NCBI GenBank assembly: GCA_030446555.1
Contig: JAUJNA010000005.1
Coordinates: 43,561 to 95,048 of the forward strand
Length of the DNA stretch: 51,488 nucleotides
Reading direction: 5' to 3'
Source: Chloroflexota bacterium
Lineage (GTDB): Bacteria > Chloroflexota > Limnocylindria > Limnocylindrales > CSP1-4
Below the pieces are notes generated by a model, which saw nothing but the letters and a program-made list of their open reading frames with translations, was not told the DNA's origin and did no database searches. Positions 23,069 to 31,443 of this stretch are shown here, one piece after another. How positions within the stretch are numbered: the stretch's first letter is position 1; each line of letters starts with the position of its first letter. Both the position numbers and the translations under genes were made by a program.

Positions 23069-23907
23069 GGACGGGACGGATGGTGGCGCCTGCGGCCGGC
23101 CGTCTGGCGGCTGCTCGGGACGTGCTGGCGGGACTGCGTACGCTGCGCGAGCCTGCCCCGCCCTCGCTCGCCGGACGGGTCATGGCGCAGCTAGGCCCGG
23201 TCGACTCCGTGGACAGCTACTCCCGGATGCAGACGCCGCTGTGGCCCCTCCTCGTGGCCTGGGGCCGCGACGGGATCACCGCCGTGGGCCGCGCAGACGA
23301 TCCGGCTGCGTTCGAGGCAGAGTACCGCTCACGGACCGGTCGTCCGGTCCGTCTGGTGCGGGAGGTGCCGGACCGCCTCACTCGTGCCGTCGAGAAGCGC
23401 ATGCGCGGCGAGTCCGTGCCCGGCCTTCGCGTCGACCTCAGCGGACTCAATGAGTTCCAGCGCCGGGTGCTGGCCAAGACGATGGAGATCCCCCACGGCG
23501 AGGTCCGCCCCTACGCCTGGATCGCCGAGCAGATCGGTCATCCGCGCGCCCAGCGGGCGGTGGGGACAGCGCTCGCGCGCAACCCGGTGCCCTTCGTCAT
23601 CCCCTGTCACCGCGTCGTGCGGAGCGACGGCCGGATCGGCCGGTACGGGGCGGGTGGGTCGCAGTCCAAGCGCGCGGTGCTGCAGTCCGAAGGCGTGGAC
23701 CCGGACGAACTGGAGCGGCTGGCGCAGGCCGGCATCCGCTACATCGGCAGCGACACCACGCGCATCGCCTGCTTCCCGACCTGTCGCAACGCGCGGCGCA
23801 TCACCGCCGCCCACCGCGTCCCCTTCCGGTCGGCGCGTGATGTGACGGGTGCCGGCTTCCGGGCCTGCCGGTCCTGCCGGCCCTTCCCGACCGCCCAGGC
23901 GGCCTGA
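23062..23907 (+). CDS. methylated-DNA-protein-cysteine methyltransferase with C-terminal Ada zinc domain
   Basis: The 281-residue protein has three parts. Residues 1-50 (LRTLREPAPPSLAGRVMAQL) resemble the end of a zinc-finger anti-sigma protein. Residues about 55-215 are an O6-alkylguanine methyltransferase with acceptor Cys182 in VIPCHRVV and the GLNEFQRRVL and HGEVRPYAWIA helix-turn-helix blocks. Residues 225-275 are an Ada-type metal-binding domain with four Cys (237, 241, 269, 272) spaced as in the N-terminal domain of E. coli Ada. The Ada domain thus lies after the MGMT domain, the reverse of Ada. The gene overlaps the ECF sigma gene, so the two are coupled. Likely roles are repair and sensing of alkylation damage. 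Confidence 0.82.
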   Translation: MVRTGRMVAPAAGRLAAARDVLAGLRTLREPAPPSLAGRVMAQLGPVDSVDSYSRMQTPLWPLLVAWGRDGITAVGRADDPAAFEAEYRSRTGRPVRLVREVPDRLTRAVEKRMRGESVPGLRVDLSGLNEFQRRVLAKTMEIPHGEVRPYAWIAEQIGHPRAQRAVGTALARNPVPFVIPCHRVVRSDGRIGRYGAGGSQSKRAVLQSEGVDPDELERLAQAGIRYIGSDTTRIACFPTCRNARRITAAHRVPFRSARDVTGAGFRACRSCRPFPTAQAA

Positions 23908-23939
23908 TCGTCCGCCTCGGCCCGGTGAGCCTCGCCCCT

Positions 23940-24788
23940 TCAGCGAGCGGGGCGGTCACCTCGGGCATGGATGATCGGTGGCCGCCAGCGGAACGCCTCG
24001 GCGGGTAGGGCACCAAGCCGTTCGCGGGCGCGCTGCTCCAGCCGGGCGGCGATGCCCTGATCGATCGCGCTCATGAGTCCGAGCTCGTCGTACCGGACCT
24101 TGTAGTCCAGGTACTCATCGCGGGTCCACAGGTGGTCCAGGTGCTCCGCCTCGGCTGACACGTGCTGGAAACCGGCCCCACGGAGCTCGCGGGCGGCGGT
24201 ACGCGGCGAGCGAAGGTCGCCGGCCCGCGCCTCCTCCTCGTACTCCGGCTCCTCGAGCTCGAGGTCGTAGACCGCCTCGTCGAATGCGTCCGCCGGCTCG
24301 AACGCGTCCCGGCCGGCCTGCCAGGTGACGAAGCAGAGCCGGCCTCCCGGTCGCAGGATGCGCAGGGCCTCGCGAAGCGCCGCTGCGCGATCCGGCACGA
24401 GCTGGAGGACGAAGGAGGAGATGCACAGGTCCGCCGACGCCTGAACGAGGCCCGACCGGTCGGCCTCGGCCTCGACCCAGCGGATGCGGTCTGCCTGGGC
24501 TCTCGAGAGCAGGCGCGAAGCGCGGCGTGCGGCGACGTCCAGCATGCCAGCGGCGACGTCGACACCGGTCACGGTGACCCCTGGCCAGCGAGCGACCGCC
24601 TCGATGGCAAGTGCCCCGGTGCCGGTCCCGATGTCGACGATCTGCAGCGTCCCCGTTTCCCGCAGCGAGGCGCGCACCCACGGTTCGGCTCGCTCGAGGA
24701 GGCGAGCGGCAGCCGGGGCGAGCACCGGTGCCCACCATCGCTCGTACAGCTCGGCGTTCCGGTCGTAGCGATCGGCGATCGAGGTCAC
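23940..24788 (-). CDS. class I SAM-dependent methyltransferase
   Basis: The 282-residue protein starts VTSIADRYDRNAELYERWWA and has motif I QIVDIGTGTGALAIEA, GVDVAAGMLDVA, and the motif-IV to VI region ADLCISSFVLQLVPD and ALRILRPGGRLCFVTW. It is of the UbiE/Methyltransf_11 type; a quinone, lipid or small-molecule acceptor is possible but not shown. GTG 24788 is chosen because it directly precedes the conserved ADRYD segment and clears the folD stop. Longer in-frame extensions run into folD and are rejected. Confidence 0.85.
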   Translation of the reverse strand: MTSIADRYDRNAELYERWWAPVLAPAAARLLERAEPWVRASLRETGTLQIVDIGTGTGALAIEAVARWPGVTVTGVDVAAGMLDVAARRASRLLSRAQADRIRWVEAEADRSGLVQASADLCISSFVLQLVPDRAAALREALRILRPGGRLCFVTWQAGRDAFEPADAFDEAVYDLELEEPEYEEEARAGDLRSPRTAARELRGAGFQHVSAEAEHLDHLWTRDEYLDYKVRYDELGLMSAIDQGIAARLEQRARERLGALPAEAFRWRPPIIHARGDRPAR

Positions 24789-24805
24789 GTGCCCGATGCC
24801 CCGGA

Positions 24806-25762
24806 TCAGGGCGCCCGTGCCGCAGGGGGCCGTGGAGGAGCGGACGTGTGGTGATCGTCGTGCTGTGCGCGCGCTGCGGCTATCAGATGCTCGAGCAGGA
24901 TCGCGTTCGTCAGCGGGCCGACGCCACCCGGCACGGGCGTGATCGCCTCGGCCACCTGACGCGCCGAGTCGAAGTGGACGTCGCCCACGATGCCATCGGC
25001 CACCACGTTGATGCCCACATCCACCACGATCACGCCAGGCTTGAGCATCGCCCCGGTGATGAGCCCGGGCGAGCCCGCCGCGACCACCACGAGATCGGCG
25101 CGCGCCACATGGCCCGCCAGGTCCCGCGTCCGCCGATGGCACATCGTCACGGTGCAGTGCTCGCGCTGGAGCAATAGGCTGGCTGGTCGTCCCACGACAT
25201 TGCTGCGGCCCACCACCGTCGCGTCGAGACCTTCCAGGCGGTAGCCGGAACGCTTCACGATCTCGACCGCCGCTTGTGCTGTGGCCGGCAGGAACCCCTC
25301 GTAGCCCAGCGTGAGGAGTCCGGCGTTCTCCGGCTGGAGGCCGTCGATGTCCTTGCGCGGGTCGATGACCTCGATCACCGCCCGGAGTGGGATGCGCCTG
25401 GGGAGCGGCATCTGGACGATGATCCCGGACACGAGTGGGTCGCGGTTCAGCTCCTGGATCCGGCGCCGGACGACCGCCGTCGTGACGCGCGCGCCGATCT
25501 CCACGACCCGTCCCGTCACTCCCGTGCTCCGGCAGCTGCGGACGATCTGGTGGAGGTAGACGGCGGACGGTGCGTCGGCGCCGATCAGCACGACGGCGAG
25601 CGTGGGCGGGAACCCGTGGCGTTCCGTGAACGAGCTCACTTCGCCGCTCAGACGGCCGCGGATCTCGGCCGCGATCGGCGCACCCCGGAGGAGGCGCGCG
25701 CCGTCGTGCCGGCGGTCCGTGACCTCAGCGGTCGAAGGAGCAGCGGACGGCTGGGTGGCCAT
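24806..25762 (-). CDS. folD: FolD-like methylene-THF dehydrogenase/cyclohydrolase, active-site Lys missing
   Basis: The 318-residue protein aligns with FolD along its length: PPTLAVVLIG, GIIVQMPLP, DPRKDIDGLQPEN, VVGRSNVVGRP and ITPVPGGVGPLT. FolD oxidises methylene-THF to methenyl-THF and hydrolyses it to formyl-THF. Two departures stand out. The YxxxK motif reads YLHQI, so the Lys equivalent to E. coli Lys54 is Ile. The usual PCTP segment reads PATA. In human and bacterial enzymes that Lys is needed for the cyclohydrolase step, so this protein may be dehydrogenase-only or altered. It is divergent from the formate dehydrogenase gene and near the THF gene cluster, so a place in C1 oxidation is likely. 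Confidence 0.85.
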   Translation of the reverse strand: MATQPSAAPSTAEVTDRRHDGARLLRGAPIAAEIRGRLSGEVSSFTERHGFPPTLAVVLIGADAPSAVYLHQIVRSCRSTGVTGRVVEIGARVTTAVVRRRIQELNRDPLVSGIIVQMPLPRRIPLRAVIEVIDPRKDIDGLQPENAGLLTLGYEGFLPATAQAAVEIVKRSGYRLEGLDATVVGRSNVVGRPASLLLQREHCTVTMCHRRTRDLAGHVARADLVVVAAGSPGLITGAMLKPGVIVVDVGINVVADGIVGDVHFDSARQVAEAITPVPGGVGPLTNAILLEHLIAAARAQHDDHHTSAPPRPPAARAP

Positions 25763-25825
25763 GCCGGCGATCGTCGCACACCGAGCCGCGCGGCGATGAG
25801 GCTGCTCGGGGCCTCGGCCACGGTG

Positions 25826-25831
25826 TAGGCT
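25826..25831 (+). promoter_or_regulatory. -10-like box of the formate dehydrogenase gene
   Basis: TAGGCT lies 39 bases before the GTG start, with a GGGAGG RBS (25856-25861) between. It is the same hexamer as in front of paaR. No clear -35 is seen. Confidence 0.35.
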
Positions 25832-25870
25832 CAGGGCACCACGAGGGCGAGACGAGGGAGGTCAGCGACC

Positions 25871-27070
25871 GTGTCCAAGGTTCTCTGCGTGCTGTACGAC
25901 GATCCCGTCGATGGCTACCCGCCGGCATACGCTCGTGATGCCGTCCCTAGCATCGAGCGCTACCCGGGTGGTCAAACGACGCCCACTCCCGAGCGGATCG
26001 ACTTCCAGCCGGGCGAGCTGCTGGGCAGCGTGTCCGGCGAGCTGGGCTTGCGGCGCTTCCTGGAGGAGCGCGGCCACACGTTCGTCGTGACCTCCGACAA
26101 GGAGGGTCCCGACTCGGTCTTCGACCGCGAGCTGGCCGACGCGGACGTCGTCATCTCCCAGCCGTTCTGGCCGGCCTACCTGACAGCGGAGCGGATCGCC
26201 AAGGCGCCCAGACTGAAGCTGGCGATCACGGCTGGCATCGGTTCCGATCATGTCGACCTGGAGGCCGCCATCCAGCGCGGGATCACCGTCGCCGAGGTCA
26301 CCTACTCGAACAGCATCAGCGTGTCCGAGCACGTAGTGATGATGATCCTGGCACTCGTGCGCAACTACATCCCCTCGTATGGGTGGGTCGTCAAGGGCGG
26401 CTGGAACATCGCCGACTGCGTCAGTCGGTCCTACGACCTGGAGGGCATGCAGGTGGGCACGGTCGCTGCCGGTCGGATCGGGTCTGCCGTCCTGCGACGG
26501 CTCAAGCCGTTCGAGGTCGGCCTCCACTACACCGATCGGCATCGCCTGCCGGAGGAGGTCGAGCGCGAGCTGGGCGTCACGTACCACCCCGACGCCGCGT
26601 CCATGGTGCCCGTCTGCGACGTGGTCACGATCAACGCCCCCCTGCACCCGGAGACCGAGCACATGTTCGACGACGCGCTCATCGGCAAGATGAAGCGCGG
26701 TGCGTACATCGTGAACACCGCGCGGGGCAAGATCTGCGATCGTGATGCGATCGTGCGTGCCCTCGAGAGCGGTCAGCTGGCAGGGTATGCGGGAGACGTC
26801 TGGTACCCGCAGCCTGCGCCGCCCGATCACGCCTGGCGGACCATGCCCAACCACGGCATGACGCCGCACGTCTCCGGTTCGTCGCTGTCCGCACAGGCCC
26901 GATATGCCGCCGGCACCCGGGAGATCCTGGAGTGCTGGTTCGGTGAGCGGCCGATCCGCGAGGAGTATCTGATCGCCGACGCGGGCAGGCTCGCCGGTGC
27001 GGGTGCCCACGCCTACAGCGTCGGCCGCGACGGCGACACCTCGGAGGCACCTCCGAGCGACCACGCCTAG
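25871..27070 (+). CDS. fdh: NAD-dependent formate dehydrogenase
   Basis: The 399-residue protein is a cofactor-free, D-2-hydroxyacid-dehydrogenase-type FDH that oxidises formate to CO2 with NAD+. Catalytic residues are all visible, shifted by one from my memory of Pseudomonas sp. 101 numbering: Pro98 (QPFWP), Asn147 (YSNSIS), Arg285 (NTARGK), Gln314 (YPQPAP) and His333 (TPHVSGSS). The Rossmann motif is GTVAAGRIG (196-204), and Asp222 after the second strand indicates NAD rather than NADP. The GTG start has GGGAGG upstream. It lies divergent to folD and would complete oxidation of methyl groups released by the cluster at 31444-51488. Confidence 0.95.
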   Translation: MSKVLCVLYDDPVDGYPPAYARDAVPSIERYPGGQTTPTPERIDFQPGELLGSVSGELGLRRFLEERGHTFVVTSDKEGPDSVFDRELADADVVISQPFWPAYLTAERIAKAPRLKLAITAGIGSDHVDLEAAIQRGITVAEVTYSNSISVSEHVVMMILALVRNYIPSYGWVVKGGWNIADCVSRSYDLEGMQVGTVAAGRIGSAVLRRLKPFEVGLHYTDRHRLPEEVERELGVTYHPDAASMVPVCDVVTINAPLHPETEHMFDDALIGKMKRGAYIVNTARGKICDRDAIVRALESGQLAGYAGDVWYPQPAPPDHAWRTMPNHGMTPHVSGSSLSAQARYAAGTREILECWFGERPIREEYLIADAGRLAGAGAHAYSVGRDGDTSEAPPSDHA

Positions 27071-27093
27071 CCCTCCCCTCCCGGAGACAACAG

Positions 27094-27973
27094 CTAGCGC
27101 GATGTGGCGACGGGCTCCGCCGACGCTTGTGATAGCCCGAGCTGCGCAAGGAGCCCCAGCTGATCGCTGTGGGTCCAGTGCTCGATCTCCCGGCCGTCCG
27201 CGAACCGCAGGATGTGGATCTGCTCCCACGTCGCAGATCTGCCGGTCGATGGCATTCCCATGAACTCGCCCTTCATGGTTCCGGTGGCGCGCGTTCGCTG
27301 AACGACCGTGTCGGCTTGGGCGACGACGTCCTGGATCGTGACGTGGAGGTCCGGGAACGCATCGAGGAACATCCGGAACAGGTCCTTCGCCCCGTCGCGC
27401 GTGGGCGGCACGCCCGGCGGTGCCGTATGGTCCACGAACTCCGGCGCCAGGATCTCGTCGAGCAGCTCCAGCCGTCGCCCGTTGACGACCTCGTCGACCA
27501 TCCTGCGTGCCGTGGCCTTGTTTCGTTCCGTCTGGTCGGTCGCCGGATCGAATGCGCCCGCGCTCGGGATGGCGCCCAGCTGAGTCATCAGGCCGAAGAC
27601 GTCGACGACGTCCCAATGCTCCGCCAGCCGACCCTCTGCCAGCCGGAAGATGTCGATCCCGTTGATCGCGAACGACTTCCCCGTCGGGGGGACCCCGAAC
27701 CACTCGGCCACGTGGGTTCCGCGGTTGGTCCACATGACCGCAGCCTTGTCGCCGTCCACCAGCACGTGCTCCAAAGTGAAATGCGGGGCGAAGGCCGCTC
27801 GCACCATGCTCACTCGCTGCTTCAGCCCCTCGATGCCCTGATCCTGGCCCGGCAGCGGAAAGTGCTCGAGACGATCCGACGGGCTTCATCTCGTCGAGGA
27901 CCTCGAGCCGCCCCTCGTTAACGACCTCACCATAGAGCCGTGCGATGGTTTCCTTGATCTCGCCTTCGGTCAC
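27094..27973 (-). pseudogene. tandem SnoaL-like (ester cyclase family) protein, frameshifted
   Basis: The start MTEGEIKETIARLYGEVVN is in one frame up to about 27886. The next frame carries EHFPLPGQDQGIEGLKQR, then AAFAPHFTLEHV and the rest. The span of 880 bases is one too many, so there is an extra base around 27878-27886. The restored 292-residue protein would hold two SnoaL domains: first with FRLAEGRLAEHWDVVD, second with ILRFADGREIEHW. SnoaL-fold proteins include polyketide cyclases and many small-molecule isomerases or hydrolases; no substrate can be given. It lies divergent to an HTH/STAND regulator. Confidence 0.75.
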
Positions 27974-28107
27974 GGTAACCTCCTTGTGTGTAGGGGCGGC
28001 ACGGGCCGCGCTGCGCCGCCACCGCTTCCGATGTTGAGTGCCCGCGCGAGACGTGACCAGGAAATGAAATCACCGTCTCCTCACCGACCTGGGAGGCCGC
28101 TCCGCAC

Positions 28108-28359
28108 GTGGTCACCACGGCCGATGTTCGAAGCGCCGACCCGCTCGCCAGCAACGTCAAGCGGCTGCGGGTCGAACGGGGGCTCACTCAGGAACGACTC
28201 GCCGAGCGCGCCGGGCTCAGCGCGAGAACGATCAGCGACCTCGAGCGGGGTCTCCGGACCGCCGTCTATGCCGACACGGCTCGCCGACTGACCGCGGCGC
28301 TCGAGCTGGACGACGAGGAGCGTCGGCGTTTCGAGACGTTGGCCGCGGTCGTTCGATGA
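28108..28359 (+). CDS. XRE-family helix-turn-helix protein
   Basis: The 83-residue protein is one helix-turn-helix domain: SNVKRLRVERGLTQERLAE, then AGLSARTISDLERGLRTAVY, and TARRLTAALELDDEER. In many actinobacterial and chloroflexotal regulators this domain is fused to a STAND ATPase. Here it is a separate gene whose stop overlaps the ATPase start as ATGA. The two products probably work together. The start is GTG 28108. It is divergent from the SnoaL-like gene, a likely target. Confidence 0.82.
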   Translation: MVTTADVRSADPLASNVKRLRVERGLTQERLAERAGLSARTISDLERGLRTAVYADTARRLTAALELDDEERRRFETLAAVVR

Positions 28360-30434
28360 CGTTCGAGCCGTCACACTCCCGGCTGCCGACTGTCCCGACA
28401 CCGCTGTGCGGCCGCGAGCGTGAGATCGAACAGGTCGCGTCATTGCTCCTCGACCCCGAGGTGCGGCTGGTCACGCTCACGGGACCGGGCGGCATCGGGA
28501 AGACGAGGCTGGCGATCGAGGCGGCTCGCCACGTCGAGGGTTCGTTCGCCTCTGACGTCCATTTCGTCTCGCTGGGCGAGCTCAGTGGCGCTTCGCTCGT
28601 GGCAGCCGAGCTCGCCAAGGCGATCGGCGCTATGGATACGGGAAGATCGCTCCAGCAGACGATCGTGGAGCGACTGAGTCGGCGGCGCGCGCTGATGGTG
28701 CTCGATACCTTCGAGCACCTGATACCTGCAGCCCCGCTCGTCTACTCGATCATCCAGGAGTGCCCGGACGTTACCGTCCTCCTCACCAGCCGAACGGCCA
28801 TTCGTCTCCGGGGCGAGCGCGAGTTCCCGGTCCCGCCGTTGCCGGTGCCGCCGTACGTCCCAGAGCACGCCGAAGGACTCACCGACTGGCCCGCCACTGC
28901 CCTGTTCGTCGAGCAGGCGAGAGCCGTAAGGCCGGACGTCGAGATCGATGGAGCCGGCACCGCACTCATCGTGGAGATCTGCCGGAACCTCGACGGTCTT
29001 CCGCTCGCGATCGAGCTCGCGGCCGCGCGCGTCAAACATCTTCCGCTGCTGGCGATCCACGACCAGCTCGGGCAGCGCCTGCGCCTCTTGGTCGGCGGAG
29101 CGCTCGACCTGCCGGGACGGCAGCGGACGATCCGCGACAGCGTCGCCTGGAGCTTTGAGCTGCTGCCGGCTCGCGAACAGCAGTTCTTCCGTCGGCTCGC
29201 TGTGTTCTCAGGCGGGTGGGACTTGGCGGGCGCTGCCGCAGTCCACGGAGACGACCAGGCCGCGGACGTGCTCGACCTCATGAGCGGCCTCGTTGACCAC
29301 AGCCTCGTGGCCCTGGACGCGACGGCCGCGAACGCGCGCTACGACATGCTGGAAGTCGTCAGGGACTATGCATCGGAGCGTCTCGCCCATTCGGCGGAGC
29401 GGGAGACGGTCGCCGGCCGGCATGCGGAGCACTACGCGCGCCTCGCCGAGCAGGTCGAGCCCAGCCTGGTGCGATCGGGTCACAGGCAGGGCTTCGCGCG
29501 GCTCGATCTCGAGCGCCGGAACTTCCGGCGTGCCTTGGAATGGGCGATCGAGCACCGCGAGGCGACACTCGGACTCCGGCTGATCGTCGCCCTCTGGCGG
29601 TACTGGCGTCACTTCGGGGCGTTCGTCGAAGGTCGGCGCTGGTGTGACAGAGTGCTCGCCATCAAGGGAGAGGCACCGGCGTCGTTGCGTTCAAAGGCGC
29701 TGTCGGGTGCGGCGGCGCTCGCCTTTCCGCAGGGTGACTACGCCCGGATGGCGGCGCTCGCTGCGGACGCGATGGAACTGGCGCACGCGGGCGGTGACGC
29801 GCTGGACGTGCGCAATGCGCTGACGGTTCACGGGATGGTTGCCCTGGGACAGGAGCGCTTTCGCGACGCGCTCACCCGATTCGACGAGGCGCTTGCCGTT
29901 TGCGATTCGCTCGGCGCCACATGGCAGCTCGGGTCCTCGCACCTCAACCGTGGGCTGGCGCTCCTCAATCTGGAGCGACCTGCGGACGCCTCCGAGGCGT
30001 TTCGCAAGGCGCTTGAGCTGTACCGCACGCTCGGCGACGATGTGTTCGCAGCCCGTGCCGTCAACTACGCAGCCCACGCGACACTCCTGCAGGGCAACGT
30101 TCGGCAAGCGGAATCGCTGGCTTACGAGTCCGTCGCGGCGTCCGCGCGCGCTGAGGAGCGACAGGGGGTCGCCGACGCCCTCGTGACGCTGGCGGTCATC
30201 GCGGCGGGACGGTCGGACGTCGAGCGGGCGGCGACGCTCCGCGGCGCCGTCGACGCTATTCGCGAGAGCCTCGTGATCCCCCCGGCATCCCTGGACCGCG
30301 CCATCATCAGGCGGTTCGAGCAGGCGCTGGACCGTGTCCGGAATGATGCTCGCTGGGAGCCGCGGCTGGCAGCGGGTCGCGACCTCTCGCTCGGTGCAGC
30401 CGTCGAATATGCACTCCACGACACGTCGAGCTGA
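28356..30434 (+). CDS. STAND (NB-ARC-like) ATPase with TPR repeats, transcriptional regulator partner
   Basis: The 692-residue protein opens with PTPLCGREREIEQVASLLL and Walker A GPGGIGKT at 43-50. ALMVLDTFEHL (Walker B) and VLLTSRTAIRLRGE (sensor) follow, then LPLAIELAAARVK and the winged-helix region around QRTIRDSVAWSFELL. From about residue 330 it is a series of TPR-like helical repeats (ALTRFDEALAVCDSLG, ASEAFRKALELYRTLGDD). This is the architecture of AfsR-like STAND switch proteins without their own DNA-binding domain. That domain is supplied by the overlapping upstream gene. The signal sensed is unknown. Confidence 0.85.
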   Translation: MTFEPSHSRLPTVPTPLCGREREIEQVASLLLDPEVRLVTLTGPGGIGKTRLAIEAARHVEGSFASDVHFVSLGELSGASLVAAELAKAIGAMDTGRSLQQTIVERLSRRRALMVLDTFEHLIPAAPLVYSIIQECPDVTVLLTSRTAIRLRGEREFPVPPLPVPPYVPEHAEGLTDWPATALFVEQARAVRPDVEIDGAGTALIVEICRNLDGLPLAIELAAARVKHLPLLAIHDQLGQRLRLLVGGALDLPGRQRTIRDSVAWSFELLPAREQQFFRRLAVFSGGWDLAGAAAVHGDDQAADVLDLMSGLVDHSLVALDATAANARYDMLEVVRDYASERLAHSAERETVAGRHAEHYARLAEQVEPSLVRSGHRQGFARLDLERRNFRRALEWAIEHREATLGLRLIVALWRYWRHFGAFVEGRRWCDRVLAIKGEAPASLRSKALSGAAALAFPQGDYARMAALAADAMELAHAGGDALDVRNALTVHGMVALGQERFRDALTRFDEALAVCDSLGATWQLGSSHLNRGLALLNLERPADASEAFRKALELYRTLGDDVFAARAVNYAAHATLLQGNVRQAESLAYESVAASARAEERQGVADALVTLAVIAAGRSDVERAATLRGAVDAIRESLVIPPASLDRAIIRRFEQALDRVRNDARWEPRLAAGRDLSLGAAVEYALHDTSS

Positions 30435-30594
30435 TCCGTGGACGTCCGACCCCCTTGCAGCTGGCGCGGCTCAGCGAGAGCTCGCCGCGTGACTGTGACC
30501 GACCTCGCGGCAGACAACAGCTAGGCACTTGAGTGGCGCGACCGCAGTGGAGGCGGGCGCCGCCCACGCGAGGTCGCTGCCACAAGGGGTCGCC

Positions 30595-31374
30595 TCAGGA
30601 GCTCTGGCGCAGCCGAGTAGAGATTTGCGCGGCAGCGGCGAGTACCTCTTGGGCGGTCCGCGCCTCGGCACCAGCCTTCGGGAAGCGGTACGCCGGGCCG
30701 TGGACGTGGACCGCGGCGCTCACGTTGCCCGCTGAGTCCGGGATGGGGGCGGCCACGGAGTCGATGCCCTCAGCGAATTCGTCGCGTCCCCAGACGTAGC
30801 CATCCAGCTGGATCCGCCGAAGCCGTTCGCGCAGCGCCGCCGGCTCCACGAGGGTCCGGGGCGTGAACCGCTCGAGAGGGCCGGCCAGGAAGCGGTCAAC
30901 GGCCGACGGGGCCATATGCGCCAGGAAGACCTGCCCGGACGCCACGGCATGGATCGGCAGGCGGCTGCCGGTCCAGTCACGAACGAGCACCTGGTGCGCC
31001 GTGTCGACCTGGTCGACGTAGTGAACGACGAAGCCGTCGACGACCGACAGCCCCGCGGCCTCCCCGACCGCTGACGCGAGCTCGACGAGCACTGGCCGAG
31101 CCAGGGCCACAAGACTACGGGTGGGGACGACTCCGGCGGCCAGTGAGACCATCCGCACCCCGAGGCGGTACCGCGTCTCGCCCGGCACCTGCTCCACGGC
31201 GCCCTCGCGGGCAAGGGATCCGAGCAGCCGAGCGGCCGTGCTCTTCGGCAACTCCGCTCGTTCGGCAACCTCGGTGACGCCCATGGGCCCGTCGGCCAGT
31301 GCGGACAAGACGGCGAACGCCCGCTCGATCGACTGGACCCTCGACACAGGCGCCGCACCGGGAGTAGATTCCAC
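30595..31374 (-). CDS. IclR-family transcriptional regulator
   Basis: The 259-residue protein has the IclR winged helix (VSRVQSIERAFAVLSALAD, VTEVAERAELPKSTAARLLGSLA) and the GAF-like effector domain (RLPIHAVASGQVFLAHM, GYVWGRDEFAEGIDSVAAPI). It is divergent from the corrinoid protein gene across 69 bases that contain an inverted repeat. GTG 31374 is the only start just ahead of the conserved region. Control of the one-carbon operon is inferred from this divergent position; the ligand may be the methylated substrate or an intermediate. Confidence 0.88.
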   Translation of the reverse strand: MESTPGAAPVSRVQSIERAFAVLSALADGPMGVTEVAERAELPKSTAARLLGSLAREGAVEQVPGETRYRLGVRMVSLAAGVVPTRSLVALARPVLVELASAVGEAAGLSVVDGFVVHYVDQVDTAHQVLVRDWTGSRLPIHAVASGQVFLAHMAPSAVDRFLAGPLERFTPRTLVEPAALRERLRRIQLDGYVWGRDEFAEGIDSVAAPIPDSAGNVSAAVHVHGPAYRFPKAGAEARTAQEVLAAAAQISTRLRQSS

Positions 31375-31379
31375 GTTGG

Positions 31380-31413
31380 TTCCATGATACGGGACTCGTG
31401 CCACATCGTGGAA
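31380..31413. promoter_or_regulatory. inverted repeat between IclR gene and corrinoid operon (operator candidate)
   Basis: TTCCATGAT (31380-31388) and ATCGTGGAA (31405-31413) pair at eight of nine positions around a 16-base spacer. It lies in the 69-base divergent promoter region, where an IclR dimer or tetramer would be expected to bind. This is sequence symmetry only. Confidence 0.4.
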
Positions 31414-31443
31414 CGAAGCCACAGCTCGCTGAGAAGGGAACAC

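Noticed and set aside
25862-27973. A 700-codon minus-strand frame joining the SnoaL start to the region opposite formate dehydrogenase
   Set aside because: Only the first 30 residues are family-like. The rest is the out-of-frame continuation after the frameshift and the shadow of the formate dehydrogenase gene.
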